Shown: piece by piece, positions 23,730-35,504 of the stretch
Layout of the letters: each line of letters opens with the position of its first letter
Numbering within the stretch: position 1 is the first letter of the stretch
Assembly: GCA_009761415.1 (NCBI GenBank)
Contig: QUOL01000004.1
Location: forward strand, 1,798,001 to 1,862,000
Source of the DNA: Sarcomyxa edulis
Lineage: Eukaryota > Basidiomycota > Agaricomycetes > Agaricales > Mycenaceae
Length of the DNA stretch: 64,000 bases
Direction of reading: 5' to 3'
The notes under the pieces: generated by a model
The model's input: only the letters and a program-made list of their open reading frames with translations
Told to the model about the DNA's origin: nothing
Database searches by the model: none
Made by a program: the position numbers and the translations under genes

Positions 23730-25931
23730 ATGACCGGTGTATCATCATCTATCTCGCCTCTTACGCCACTTGAACGGGCGCAGTTCGCAGTCCTCTCTCG
23801 ACTCATCTCATGTCTAGTCACCGAAGGCCTGCTACGGGCGTTTTATATTCCAATTGATTTTGACGATACTTCTGCGTACCGAGCTTCAGGATCCCTCGTT
23901 GTTCTATCCACCGGAGCCATATCAGAAGACCCAAAACGCCATCGAGCTCTTGGCCCTACCGATGTTTTGGCTATCATTCCTCTTCATCATCCTCCCGTAT
24001 TTCGGGTCGAAGCCTCTCACGAGCACGGTCGATCGGTAGGCCTTGTCGATCCTCTCGACATGTTGCCCGAAGTGTACGAGCTCGTCGAGACCACCACTCA
24101 TAGCCCAGAAAATGTACGTCACGAACATCTTTCGTTATCCTTTTGATTTTGAATTTTTGCCTTCGTGCTGATTCGATCGATCGTGATTTCGTCTCTATTA
24201 TAGGACGCTCTTCAGAAGGCTATCTTATCTTCTCTTGCTCCCCCACCATGGGAGCTAGGGACTTTCACTACACTCTCGAAAACGCTAGACCCCATCGCTC
24301 TCTGGAACAAGTTTGTCGACGGAATGGTCATCGAGAGTGGATTACGCGACACCATCCAAAAAGAGCTTTCTAGCTCTCTATACTGGCAAAGTATGATTTT
24401 ATGATTTTGGACCCCTCCGTTCATCAGCCCTGACCTATATTATCTTGATAGAATTGTCGTATGATGCGCCTCCACAATGCCCTACTTTGACTTCTCCTCC
24501 CATCGTCTGGGAGCAAAGTCTTGTCGAGGGCCATCCTACACACCCGATGCACCGTGCACGCACCTTGCCATTCGATATCTCAATCGATTACGACTGGTAC
24601 CACCCTCAGATCCTTTTCGTTCGCGTTCCTCGTGATAGCCTTGACATCCTGGGAACCTTCGAATCCGATATCCGCCGTTTGGCAGCTCATGCAGCAGAGC
24701 GCGCTGGTAAATCGTTACCTGTCGACGAAGACAATTCCTATGTGTTGATGCCCGTACACGAGCTACAGCTGTCCACCATCCTTGCTAAATTCAAGAATGT
24801 AGAGATACTGGATCCTGAGATTCGCGTCCAGGCTCTCGCGCAATCGAGTATCAGGTCAGTTGCATCATTCTGTGCAATTATTTCGATGTCCTAACTTTGT
24901 TCATCTCAATAAGGACTGTGGTCGTCCCAGACATGCCAGGGCATGCTCTAAAACTCGCCGTCAACGTCAAGATATCGTCTTCTCTACGAACAATCTCTCA
25001 CTTCACTGCTGACTTCGGACCCCGATTCTCGACCGACATCCTCCCAAAACTACACTTCGATCACAATATTCTGACAGTTGCCGCCGAGCCAGCGAGTGCA
25101 GTGTATCGCGGAGTGACTCCGGACATCGCGAAGCATTTCACAGCAGTCATCAGAGACGAATTTGAGCCTGTCGAGGGCGAGAATGTTGCTGTTTGTGCAG
25201 CTCTGCTAGAACGCGGACATGAAGGCGCTCCTGCTGGCATCCCCCTTGTTCAACATGTGTTTGGGCTAGATACCGACGAAAAGCGTGTGGCATTCTTGGA
25301 TCGGTAAGTCGCACCACTGTCTTGCATGTCTGACTTCACTGACATATAGTACCTTACAGTTACATCCAGGTTGCCTGCGATGCACTTATCCCGACTCTGA
25401 TGCAAGATGGTGTAGGGTTTGAGGCCCATGCGCAAAACGTTCTCCTCCGCTTCTCCTCTACTACTGGAGAGATTCTTGGATTCATCGTCCGTGACCTCGG
25501 TGGTCTTCGTATACACCCTCCTACCCTTGCCAAATCTACTGGAGCCGACTTCGCGTTCCTTCCAAACCACTGCATCGTTACTAAATCCATCGAGGATGTG
25601 TATCGCAAATTCTACCACACGCTTGTTCACAACCATTTCCAGAGATTGATTCGTGTCTTGGGCTTGCACTACGATGGACGTGGATGGGATATTCTCAGAA
25701 CGCACTTGAATCGTTTGGTTCCCGTTGATCATCCTCTTTGGAAAGAGTGGATGGGCCCAGAAAGCGGTCTCGTGTTGGGAAAATGCTTGATGCGTATGAA
25801 GATCCAAGACTTGTATCGGGATGTGAGTGCATACTATCTTATGCATTGAAGCCTTTGTTCTAACACTTCGATGGCAGGTTGTCTACAGTCCGTTCCCCAA
25901 CATGGTCCAGTTCCGACCTACCCTGGAGTGA
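23730..25931 (+). CDS. IucA/IucC-family NIS siderophore synthetase, copy B
   Basis: Tandem paralogue of copy A, about 650 aa. Exons fit as 23730-24113, 24204 to about 24390, about 24452-24854 and further pieces to TGA 25929-25931. Order of signs: RLISCLVTEGLLRAFY, GHPTHPMHRAR, AQSSIRTVVVPDMPG, the GVGFEAHAQN signature, VRDLGGLRIHPP, VHNHFQRLIRVLGLHYDGRGWD and the C-terminal YSPFPNMVQFRP. The two copies share most intron positions, so they arose by duplication of an already intron-bearing gene. They differ at sites near the active centre: MHRAR in B against MHKTR in A, and EAHAQN against ECHPQN. Two copies may perform successive condensations on a symmetric backbone, as paired NIS enzymes do in bacteria; this is inference. 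Confidence 0.87.
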
Positions 25932-26276
25932 AAAGGCCATTGGGCTTCCTTATTATGATTCCACGGCGGTAAAAAAAAAACATGTACTGATAGATAAGAT
26001 AAGATGTGATCCTTGCCAAGCTTTTTATATATTTTTTGTTATCGTCGATGATGAATGATCGAGTCACTTCTCTCTCCACACACCGCCCATCGTCGTTTCA
26101 ACTGGTCTCCCGCTTGATTTCCGCAGTGCACAGCTACCGCCAGCTAACGAGTCATACGAGGGGACGTGTATCACGCTGTCGCGACAGGCGTACAGCATCC
26201 GCATCACAAATACTGTGCACCGCTAATTCCTCGGTTTTAATCTCCCCTGCTCTGATAGGACATCTCTGAATCAGAA
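25932..26276. other. Intergenic: NIS-B 3' flank and C2-gene promoter
   Basis: About 345 bp. Contains a poly-A run near 25970 and three close GATA cores (GATAGATAAGATAAGAT, about 25989-26005), which are not the ATCWGATAA form. No gene seen. Confidence 0.5.
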
Positions 26277-27990
26277 ATGTCGAACGAAATCGGAACCCTC
26301 ATCGTCGTCGTGCTCAAAGCTCGAAATCTACATGACAAACACTCTTTCTACAAGCAGGATGTTTATGCTCAGGTAGTTCTGAATGGTGTAACTAAAAAGA
26401 CACCTGTAGATGCCAGAGGTATGATATGCTCTGACTGATCGATCGCACTTCTCTGGCTCATCCGTATTTGCAGGTGGACAACACCCCGTGTGGGATACAG
26501 AACTCCGATTTCCTATCACCCAACAGACCGCAGATAAACACAAAACTCTCGAGGTCTCTTGTTGGGAACCAGATAGGAAAACGGACGAAAATTTAGGAAC
26601 TGGAAAAGTCGATATAACAGAGACGTTAAGGACTGGAGAGTTTGATGGCAAGTCAATCGTGTCGCCAGACTCTGTTCGCCTGCTGATTACTTACTTAGAT
26701 TGGGTCAAACTCGATATCAACGGCGTCTATCGTGGAGAAGTATACCTGGAAATGACATACTACGCGAATGCTCCAGTGCCAGCTGCTGGATTGAAAGGCA
26801 CTAGCTTGTCCCCCAACGTCGGTCTTACCAGGCGACCGTCTAAACTCCCTGCTTCTGACAGACTTAGTCGTCCTGCTGCTGCTCACTTACCGGCCGCACG
26901 TTCAAACCCAAATACCAATTCGAATACCCATCTATCACTTCCTTCGACATCTCCTGCCTCATCTCGATCATCTTCTTCGTCACCAAGAGGAAGAGAATCG
27001 CCGTTACCACCTCTTCCAGAAGAGCTTCCCGTAAAGCACCTTCCTCTCCCAAATACCCTGATACCCGGTGGCCCCAACAGACCTCGTCCTCAAAGTACCC
27101 CGAAGCCAGTCCCAGCACCCCATCTTCACCCAACTCCATCCCCATCACAGCCCCCAATCGGTTTGCAGCCTCACACGCAGCCCCAGCCACAAAATATTCC
27201 TTCGATGCTACGACCAGGAAACGCAAACGCGACATTAGGACAGTCCTCACCACAAGTCCTCAACCGACCGTTATCCACATCTCCACCTTCTGGACGTGGA
27301 TATTCCCCTCCATCCGGACATGCGTATTCTACGCCATCCAGCCATGGGTACACCGTCGATGATAGATATACCCATACTCAACCTTATACCCAACAGACTC
27401 AGCCTCAGGCGCCGCCAGTTTCTGTATACTCTCCTCCACCTGTAGCTGCGACTCCAGTGCCTCCACTTGCTGTATATTCTCCTCCACCCGCGGCTCCCGA
27501 CCTTTGGAGAAATTCTGCCCCCGCGTCTGATCCAAATCCAAATCCGCTCACATTTTCGTTTCCTGTTCCGACAGTTCCTGCGGCCCAGATACCCAGGGAT
27601 TACAACAACGGTACCAGCAATTCTTATTATGGTGGTGTCACGCGACCACCACCACCATCAAGTTACAGTCCATATCCAGCTCGTAGCCGTAATAGCACTA
27701 CAGAATCCAATAGATCGGACGACCTACCAGATCCATACCTCATCGCGCGGTATCATACTCCTCTCCCTCTCCCTCCTGGCTCTCAAGTACAGCCGGTGCA
27801 GGCTGTACAAAGCAGTCCACTCCGGGGCCGGCAATCACTTGAAATATCACCAGAGGATGCGCAGCTCAGACAGAAAGAAGCTCGAGTACTTGAAGAAGCT
27901 ACAGCGAGGAAAGAACAGGAAAAGAGAGATATGGAGCTTGCGAGGCAACTAGATAGGGAATTGAATCTAGGGGACTTGGAGTCAGGCTGA
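26277..27990 (+). CDS. C2-domain, proline-rich protein (Inn1/Fic1-like ingression protein)
   Basis: ATG 26277 begins MSNEIGTLIVVVLKARNL, a typical first strand of a C2 domain. One intron (about 26420-26474) joins DARG to GQHPVWDTELRF. The C2 domain covers about the first 150 residues and ends near EVYLEMTYYA. The rest is a low-complexity Pro/Ser-rich region with many PxxP motifs and repeated SPPSGxxYS and VYSPPP elements, then a charged helical C-terminus rich in Glu, Arg and Lys. N-terminal C2 plus PxxP tail is the layout of Inn1 (budding yeast) and Fic1 (fission yeast), which link the cytokinetic ring to the membrane and to SH3 partners. The protein is longer than those (about 555 aa). Other fungal C2 proteins cannot be excluded. 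Confidence 0.7.
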
Positions 27991-28330
27991 TGCCAGTAGT
28001 AGTAGTGTGACTGATAGTCGAGCTGGAGAATGGTAATTTGAATCCTGATGCACTTGCTACTTGCTTGCTACACATCTGCGTGTGTGACTGCGGGTTGTGA
28101 CCGGACGCGTCTGTTTGTCACCCTGGCCGACGGCACTGGATCGAAACATTTGCAATGCCGTGGACATCACCCGGACATTCGGCAAGATGACGTTTGGTCT
28201 TGCGACTAAAACATGTTACAGAGCGAGAATGAGTATCCACCTTCGCTCCTTACTTTTCGACTCTTTTCCCACTAATTACCACCCTTTTTACTAACGCAGG
28301 ACCACGCCCGGATCGAATAACGGTCAACTT
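27991..28330. other. Intergenic
   Basis: About 340 bp between two same-strand genes. No gene or notable repeat seen. Confidence 0.45.
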
Positions 28331-29527
28331 ATGCACTTGCCATTCTCACATGAAAACCATCACTGGGCGTATGTCTGGATTCCCGTCTTTGGAGCGTTTA
28401 TCTGGTTTGGTGAGTTGCTATACACTCGTGGCACATAATGGTCTGAATACTAACTTTTTTTCCCCTCGCCTTTGCAGGTACCCTCATTTCGATGCTCATA
28501 ACATGGCTTGCCACAGGCCGTCCGCGTTACCCATCTCAGGACGGGAATATCGCTTACATATCGGACGTCGGAGCTTCATACCTAAAACCATTGTTCGTAA
28601 CAGGGTGTTGCATTACAGCAGTATGCTTCGTACTATCTCTAATTATCGAAAGAGTCCTCCGACATTCTGGAAGGTACGTTGCAATATTCCATTTGACTCC
28701 AGATACCCTCCTTAGGATCTACAAAACCTCTCCCAGAACATTCCTTCTTATTTCTTCCAAATGATCCAGGCTTATTCCCTCCATGCGTCGGCGAGAACAT
28801 GTCCTCGGTTGGCTTTCAGTCACAGGCTCCGCGATCGGCGGTATAGGACTCATCCTACTCTCCGTACTCGACACCGAACGTCACCCACACCTCCACCGAG
28901 TCTTTCTCCTCGTGTTTATGATTGGAGTGGCTCTAAGCGCTATATTTACCATCATCGAGGTATGCGTTGTGCTTTATAAATGGACTGATTCGTCATCCGA
29001 CGTCAAGTCATCTCATCATCATTATCCTATGCTTACATACTTTGTTTCCTATTGATAGTACCGTTGGATCAGCGAAGACTTCGATTACTTCAAGTCACTC
29101 AAAATAGCCTACTTCGCGAAAGCAATCATAGCGACTCTGCTCATTATTCTTGCTATCGGGTTCGGATGTACCTTCTTCAATAATGGAGATGCTGGAGGTG
29201 CGTTTTGTTCTTGTTGTCTCCCGCACTTGACCTGTTTCGGAACCTTGAGCTCAATTCGATCTCGGACTCTTCACAGGTATATTAGAGTGGATCATCGCAG
29301 TGGGATTCACTCTATACCTCCTCACTTTTGCGTACGATCTATGGCAATCCAAAGACATGCACGAAGGGCAACTTACAGTAGACCGCCTAGCTGCTGAAGG
29401 ATATATACCTCGGCATGGTCGCGCACGACATGCATATGCCAACGGGAACGGGAGTGGGAACGCGAGCCCAAACGGTGAAAGAGCGGTAAACGGCGACGCA
29501 GGAGAGATAGCAATGAGGCAGGTATGA
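28331..29527 (+). CDS. Frag1/DRAM/Sfk1-family membrane protein
   Basis: ATG 28331 reads MHLPFSHENHHWAYVWIPVFGAFIWF, a first membrane segment; four introns follow. Later exons give further hydrophobic helices (GTLISMLITWLA, LFVTGCCITAVCFVLSLII, VLGWLSVTGSAIGGIGLILLSVLDTERH, LLVFMIGVALSAIFTIIE, IAYFAKAIIATLLIILAIGFGCTFF and ILEWIIAVGFTLYLLTFAYDLW). The DTERHPHLHRVF segment and the terminal FAYDLW pattern are typical of the family. The tail is polar with Asn/Gly-rich sequence. Family members include yeast Sfk1, a plasma-membrane protein linked to phosphoinositide signalling, and animal DRAM. The exact role here is not predictable. Confidence 0.8.
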
Positions 29528-31395
29528 CCTATGTTTTCGGAGATTAGGTGGGCCTTAGAATGAGGGGGAGGGAGAGAACGGCTATACATTATACCATTGC
29601 CTACACCACTTTCATACCATGAACTATACACTCACTTATATAATGACACACACCCAATATTAGATTAGAACGGCTACATATAGACATAGTCAATGTGATA
29701 ACATCATGATGGGGAGTTATAACCTGAATAATGCACCTCCTCCTATTCGACGTTTGACCGGTAATCTTCTGGAATACCTTGAATCCGCTCCGTCGAAGGA
29801 CCCGACTGATACCCCCATCGGTACCGCCTTTGGAGCGACAAAGTGGCCGGAGACGTTTCGTTGTCGATGTTCAGCCTGGAAATAGAACTCGAAAACACGG
29901 TCCAAAAACAAAGTTCAGGTGAGAGGAAGAAGAATACTGAGTGGGCTTACTATCAGTGGATTACACCGTTGGTAATCTGCTCTTCTGCAAGGATTTGTAA
30001 CCGCCCAAGAGATCGCCAGATGAGTGCCTGAGCTGACCGCAAGGAGAGATGATAACCGGAAAGCCTGGTCCTCCGGACTTTAAACAAAGGCAAAGTCTGA
30101 ATAATTTCCAGAAATACGGGGATTATTGAGAAACGTAGGACTGCGGAAAATCATACGGGACTCTAGAGTGGGATTGTTCAGAGTGGAACGATGTGAGGTT
30201 GAGGCTTGACCTGCCCAAAACCTGGCAGTACCCACCTTGTCTTGGCGCGTGTGTATCGTAATCTGGTGGCGCTTTCCTGGCTTACAAGAGGTATTCCTGT
30301 GATGTATGTGGCGGAAGGAGCTAGTACGGTTTGGAAGGGTCGCTGTTTGACATTGGATGAGCCGCAGGTCCTTTCAGTGTGTCCCGACTTGTCTTAGGTA
30401 CACCGAGCGTGTAAAGGGCGTGTTATAAGTGACCCATAAGGAGACCACGTGTCGACGCCGTAATGAAATTTTCTTCAGAGGGCGAAGACCCGTGTAAACA
30501 ACCGTGACCATCGGTGATATCACGGTGATGATGTTTAGCAGGCCTAAAGAAAGGACCAGTTGAGAGTCAGGGGAGTCAAAGAGAAGCCATCGATCGTTTG
30601 AGACGTACAGTTGGCAGACAGCAGTTGTCTTGAGCGGTGCCAGCGAACGAAACCCAGAACCACGTAGAACGCATGTTGCGAGAAATCTCCCCGGTTCGGA
30701 GAAGCAGTGGTGATCATGGTGGCTTGCGAACCATTACAGGAAATAAACCAAAGTTGCTGACCGATCAGCGTAATCACGGCTCATGTCAGCCCGTGAAAAT
30801 AGGTCGGGGATAGATAGACATGGAGCGCCCGAGACGTTCGATGCTATGTTCAATAGGAGAGGGATGTATTATTCATTCTTGTCGATGAAGTGGGCACTTA
30901 TGACAGGTGGTCTTCGTCGGAAATCTCGGCATGCAGGTGGCTTCACATCCACAGCACAGTTCTGGCCAGAAATTGTTTCCAAGGATGGAGAAACTAGATG
31001 CCAATCACCTATCGACAAGAAGAGATTACAGACTCGGATGTCGTGGATCGAATCAGCTCAGCTGCTGGGAAGCGATGCTTGGCTTTTGACGGCGGAATGG
31101 GACTAAAATAAGCCGTGTGACTCAATGTGACCCAGCTTACAGACATCACAAATCTAATGAATTGTAATTATAAGCTTGTCAGTCAGCTTTCCCCCTTCAT
31201 CATCATCGCTCATGATCTCTCTAGCCCGCCCCTCATAGTCGCCCAACTACAACTTGCATCCAACAACTTGCATCCAACTTTACTTCTTGCATCCGCCCAC
31301 AACATACTCAAGCGATACACCAAATTACCATTTATACACTTTCCGACTCGGCATCACCAATTTTTTGATACCACTTTGACCTGAATATCCAGTCC
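29528..31395. other. Intergenic, 1.9 kb, with no clear gene
   Basis: A 59-codon frame at 29706-29885 (ATG to TAG) looks protein-like (NAPPPIRRLTGNLLEYLES) but has no partner exons; it may be a gene remnant. Nothing else is supported. A near-palindrome around TCGGTGATATCACGGTGA lies at about 30510-30530. Confidence 0.4.
29706..29885 (+). pseudogene. Possible gene fragment, 59 codons
   Basis: Short open frame beginning MMGSYNLNNAPPPIRRL and ending in TAG. Its composition is more protein-like than the surrounding DNA. No domain recognised, no splice partner found. Could equally be a chance ORF. Confidence 0.15.
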
Positions 31396-32406
31396 ATGTC
31401 TTCACGGGTCGTGAAGATCACAGTTATCAGCGATGTTGTGCGTTTCATGATGTTCTTCATCATTCAGGACCATGCTCACTTATTCACCCCTTCGCAGGTC
31501 TGCTCGTACTGTTACGTCGGACATCAAGAACTCCTCGATGCCATAACACACTGCACCGACGTCCTCAACCTTCCCATTTCCTTCGAAGTGGAATATCGTC
31601 CCTTCCGTCTAATCGGCTGTCTCGGAGACGACGCCCAATGTAATATGAACAAGGAGACATTCTACTCTAACAAACTGGGAAAGGAAAAGTTCGAAAATGT
31701 CATGCAGTCTATTCGAAAATGGGGATCGGAGAAGGACATCAACTTGTACGTCCTTTACTTATTAGAGGAAATACAATCCCTGACTCTGCTTTTGACAGCA
31801 CCTGGAAAGGCGTCATGGCCCAATCTACACTTGCGCACCGTCTGTCCCGAAAAGCGTTCCTACTCGGAGGACAACGGTTCCAACTTCCATTCCTCAGTGC
31901 CATTTTCAAGGCTTCCTTCCAGGACGAAAAGGATATTTCCAATATCGAGGTTTTGTCCGAGTTGGCCGAGGATGTAGGAATGATGACAAAGGATGAGGTG
32001 CGTGCGATGGCGTTGTTCCTCGGTGATCAAGCGATTGAACATAACTCTCCTTGTTTTTACAGGCCGTCACTTTCCTGAAATCTGACGAACTGAAGGAAGA
32101 GGTGCATAAGATGTGCGAGGACGCCCGAGCAAAAGGCATCACCGGTATTCCAATGACCGTCATCGATAGGAAATGGTCTGTCAATGGATCCCAATGCGCC
32201 AAAGTGTTCATCCAGGTGCGTTGAGAGTGATTGTTCTCGAATGCTTTTCTGCTATAGTCTTTTTTTTGCGCCTTGCCGTACCTCGATACCACCTCGTTGC
32301 TCAACCTTTCCCTTTATCCCCCCAGATTTTCAAGAAACTGGCAGATTGCGGTGTCCACGCAGCACCCTCTCCTTTTGGCGGATCCATGGTGGAGATAGCT
32401 GCGTAG
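31396..32406 (+). CDS. DsbA-like thioredoxin-fold oxidoreductase (FrnE type)
   Basis: MSSRVVKITVISDV is joined by an intron (about 31435-31498) to VCSYCYVGHQ, giving the usual first beta strand followed by a CxxC site (Cys codons 31501-31503 and 31510-31512). Further introns follow after KDIN, after MTKDE and after VFIQ. The helical insert carries LGKEKFENVMQ and LLGGQRFQLPFLSAIFKASFQDEKDIS, and the conserved cis-Pro segment is KGITGIPMTVIDRKW. The C-terminus is KKLADCGVHAAPSPFGGSMVEIAA. About 240 aa, as expected for the family. Relatives are cytosolic disulfide oxidoreductases or polyketide-related isomerases. No signal peptide is seen. Confidence 0.85.
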
Positions 32407-32988
32407 TCACGCAAATAGCCAGCTCCTTCGCCCTCTCCACTACCTCCTCACTCGGCTTCGCGCATTCATGACTCTTCATGTCATATTTATAATTTCTAGG
32501 ATCTTATTTCCCATTATTTCCCACTTTCCAGCGTTGCGTGGTGTCTGTATTCAAGTAGTGTGTCCGTGTGTACATATGTCCTTTAGTAGTTTTTTTTCCC
32601 CTTCCTTCCTTCTCGATTTTTTTTTGCATGTCTGTCTTTTATCTTTCCTTTTATCTTCTCTGCCGCCATTATACGTACGCGTTACATTTACCAACCACAG
32701 TTCCTTTTTCCACAATTCTTGCCCCGGAGTGTCCCTATCAATGTCATGCTCATGTGAAAATCCTTCGGCGTTATCCGGATGTTTACCACACAATCCGCAG
32801 CCAAACAATGACCGCATTCGGCAAGTGTTCCTGATTTGGAATGGCTGCCCAGACCTCGGAATGTGGGCGGAGTGCCATCGGACGGGGTGACAATCATATA
32901 CATATCTCTTTATCTAACGTCCCGAGTACTTCCTTCCTTAAAAGCCTCAAGTTGAGATCCAGCACCAGCAAACTAACTGACCTCGAAG
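32407..32988. other. Intergenic
   Basis: About 580 bp with T-rich tracts (32580-32660). No gene supported on either strand. Confidence 0.45.
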
Positions 32989-34479
32989 ATGTCCTCGACT
33001 AACGCTGAGAACCTCAAGAATGTTATCGTGATTGGAGCCGGTGAGTCAAGCTTACGGTTATCGATCGTCCATATCATCTCAACAAATCAATCGACAACAA
33101 CAGGTGTCGTAGGTCTCACAACCGCGCTGAAGATCCAAGAGAAAGGTGGTTATCGCGTCACCATCATCGCAGAGGTCCTTCCAAGTGATCCAAAGACTAT
33201 CAAATATACTAGTCATTGGGCGGTATGTCCATGCTTGACAACTCTCACTCACTCGTCAGATTCATGATTATGATATGATAGGGTGCACATCATGTCAGTC
33301 TTGCAGGTGACGATGTGCGACAACAAAGTACGTTACGCGAATCATATTTGTAGTCCCAATCTTGGAGAGCTAATTGTGCTGTCACTTAGAAATGGATCGA
33401 GAGACATTTCAAAAAATGTGGGAGTTATCGGCTCCTGGAGGAGAAGCTGAGGGATGTTTCCTCCGGATCCCACAGACGGAGTATTACTGTGATGTTGCAG
33501 CGAGGCCGAACCCTTTAGAGGTCATGCCCAACGTGAGTCTTCAGTGCTTCAATCGAAGGATTGAAGAAGTTGCTTACCCACCACTTGGGTATACACAGTT
33601 CAAATATCTGGAAACAAACGATCTAGTACCAGAGACCCAATCGGGGGTAACGTTCAAGACGATCACGATCGATTCGCCCATCTACCTCAATTACCTTCTC
33701 TCGCGGTTCCTATCGAAAGGAGGATCGATCGTTCGCGGAGCCGTGCAGCATATCAACCAGGTGGTTGAAGGCGGTGCTAGTATATTCTCTGGTGGGAGTA
33801 GGAAGACTGCGACAAAGCCGGACGCGATCGTGTTGTGTGCTGGATTGGGGGCTCGGTTCTTGGGAGGTGTGGAGGATAAAGACATGTATCCGATCAGAGG
33901 CCAGACACTTCTGATTAGGGCTCCGTGGGTGAGATTCGGGAGAACGGTGAGTAGTAAAGATGGGCTGTGGACGTATATCATTCCGAGGAGGAGTGGCGAC
34001 GTATGTTTGACTTTTATTTCGTTTTTGGGACATGGACGTGACGGGTTTTCTTTTCGGTTATAGGTGATCGTTGGCGGGACGAAGATCGCTGACGATTGGT
34101 ATCCAACGCCTCGTCCTGAGATATCAGAGGACATATTAAAACGTGGTTTCGCACTCTGTCCGGAGCTGGCGCCACCTGAGATACGCGAGAAGCGTGAGCC
34201 GACGATTGAGGATGTCAGGTCCATCATCATCGAACCTGGGTGTGGATTGAGACCTGCGAGGAAGGGCGGAATTCGTTTGGAGGTGGAGTTATTCCAGAGC
34301 TCGGGAAGTACGGTGCCTGTGGTATACAACTATGGGTGAGCACACTTACAAACCTCTCATTGTCGCACATCCTCTAATTGCAAGTGATTCATTTCAGACA
34401 CGCAGGATATGGATATCAATCGTCTTGGGGATCTGCGTCGATTGCTCTGGAGCTTCTGGAGAAAGCATTGTCCAATTAG
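32989..34479 (+). CDS. D-amino-acid oxidase
   Basis: FAD enzyme that oxidatively deaminates D-amino acids, giving 2-oxo acids, ammonia and H2O2. ATG 32989; exon 1 ends NVIVIGA and joins to GVVGLTTALKIQEKG, forming the GxGxxG dinucleotide-binding loop. Then TSHWAGAHHVS, FQKMWELSAPGGEAEG, YYCDVAARPNP, CAGLGARFLGG and IRGQTLLIRAPW follow, all family blocks. The substrate-binding Arg fits the GLRPARKGGIRLE segment, and the C-terminal FAD contact is HAGYGYQSSWGSA. At least six introns. Stop TAG 34477-34479. The protein ends EKALSN, which is not a canonical PTS1 (SKL-type) peroxisomal signal, unlike most fungal enzymes of the family. Confidence 0.92.
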
Positions 34480-34634
34480 CGGAATGACGATTCGAGCTAT
34501 GAGCGCTGAAGGATAAGGGGAAAGTATACCGTGATGGATACTCTGAATAACTTGATTCAGACAAAACAAAACAACCAAAGGAAAATTTGTGTATTATATA
34601 CTGCGAATGAAGGAACTGCTGCATCTCCGTGGTT

Positions 34635-35491
34635 TCATGCGGTGACGCCGAACCACCATTTTTGTAAGGTGAAAGTGTCTTCGTTACCCTTCCGAAAGTC
34701 AGCGCGTCCAACAAAAGGACGATTCGCGATGAGTAGAGGCAGCCAGAAAGAGTCGCCTTCCCACATCTGATCGGAGGGAATGTAAGGCGGATCAGGACTT
34801 GTAGCAATGGACGCGTCCGAGACATCATCATGGGGCGGGATGGTAAACCACTGAGGCCGCATTTCTTCCGTCCTTTCAGGGGCGTAAAAATGCACTGTAC
34901 TTGGACGGATGACGGAGAGAAAAAAACGCACTCGGAGATGATACCCGTGTATTCCTCTGCGCGATATATTTCGATTTGAAATGCCCATTCGGCGCCCTCA
35001 CTGAGAAAGAGGAAGACGCCTATGTGCTTGAGGGGCGCTTCAATTCCTGCTTCTTCCTTGTTATGTACGATTACCACTATTACAGAGCTGGAGAAAGATA
35101 TAGACGTACTTGAAGTTCACGCAGAGCTGCTTCGGCTGCTGTTTCTCCAGGTTCGACCTTGCCCCCAAAGCCATTATATCTTTGAAATTATCGTAAGATT
35201 ACAATATTCGTTTCATCAGCATCACCGGAGAATGTGGGCTCACTTGTGTTTCCCAAAACCCCTCTTCTTGTATCCGAGTAGCAACTGGTAAGATATGCAT
35301 GGTCAGTACTTGGAAAGATACGCGTAGTAGGTATATTTGGGTTGGTGAATGACAACCTTGCCGTTCTGAATGATGAACGCGTTGGTGTATAATATTCGTC
35401 GTTCGAAAGGCATCCAATCGTGAATATCACCGCCTCTCTGAACCTCTGTGCATTCTGAGGTGACTTCGAGGCCTGGAGGTATGTCTGACAT
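34635..35491 (-). CDS. Nudix hydrolase, 8-oxo-dGTP diphosphatase (MTH1/NUDT1)-like
   Basis: After intron removal the order is MPFERRILYTNAFIIQNGK, LLGYKKRGFGKHK, YNGFGGKVEPGETAAEAALRELQ and EEAGIEAPLKHIG. Together these hold a complete Nudix box, G-x5-E-x7-RELQEEAGI, with all metal-binding glutamates. The box is split by an intron between RELQ and EEAG. Downstream segments are EGAEWAFQIEIYRAEEYT, then EEMRPQWF and MWEGDSFWLPLLIANRPFVGRADF, as in MTH1-type sanitation enzymes. The upstream ATG at 35491 adds about 26 residues to the family start; ATG at the MPFERR position is an alternative. The stop is 152 bp past the stop of the oppositely oriented D-amino-acid oxidase, so the two genes converge. 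Confidence 0.87.
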
Positions 35492-35504
35492 TGGGGATCA
35501 AATC

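Noticed and set aside
30783..31106. 107-codon open frame in the 29.5-31.4 kb gap
   Set aside because: No protein-like pattern, no splice partners, no recognisable domain.
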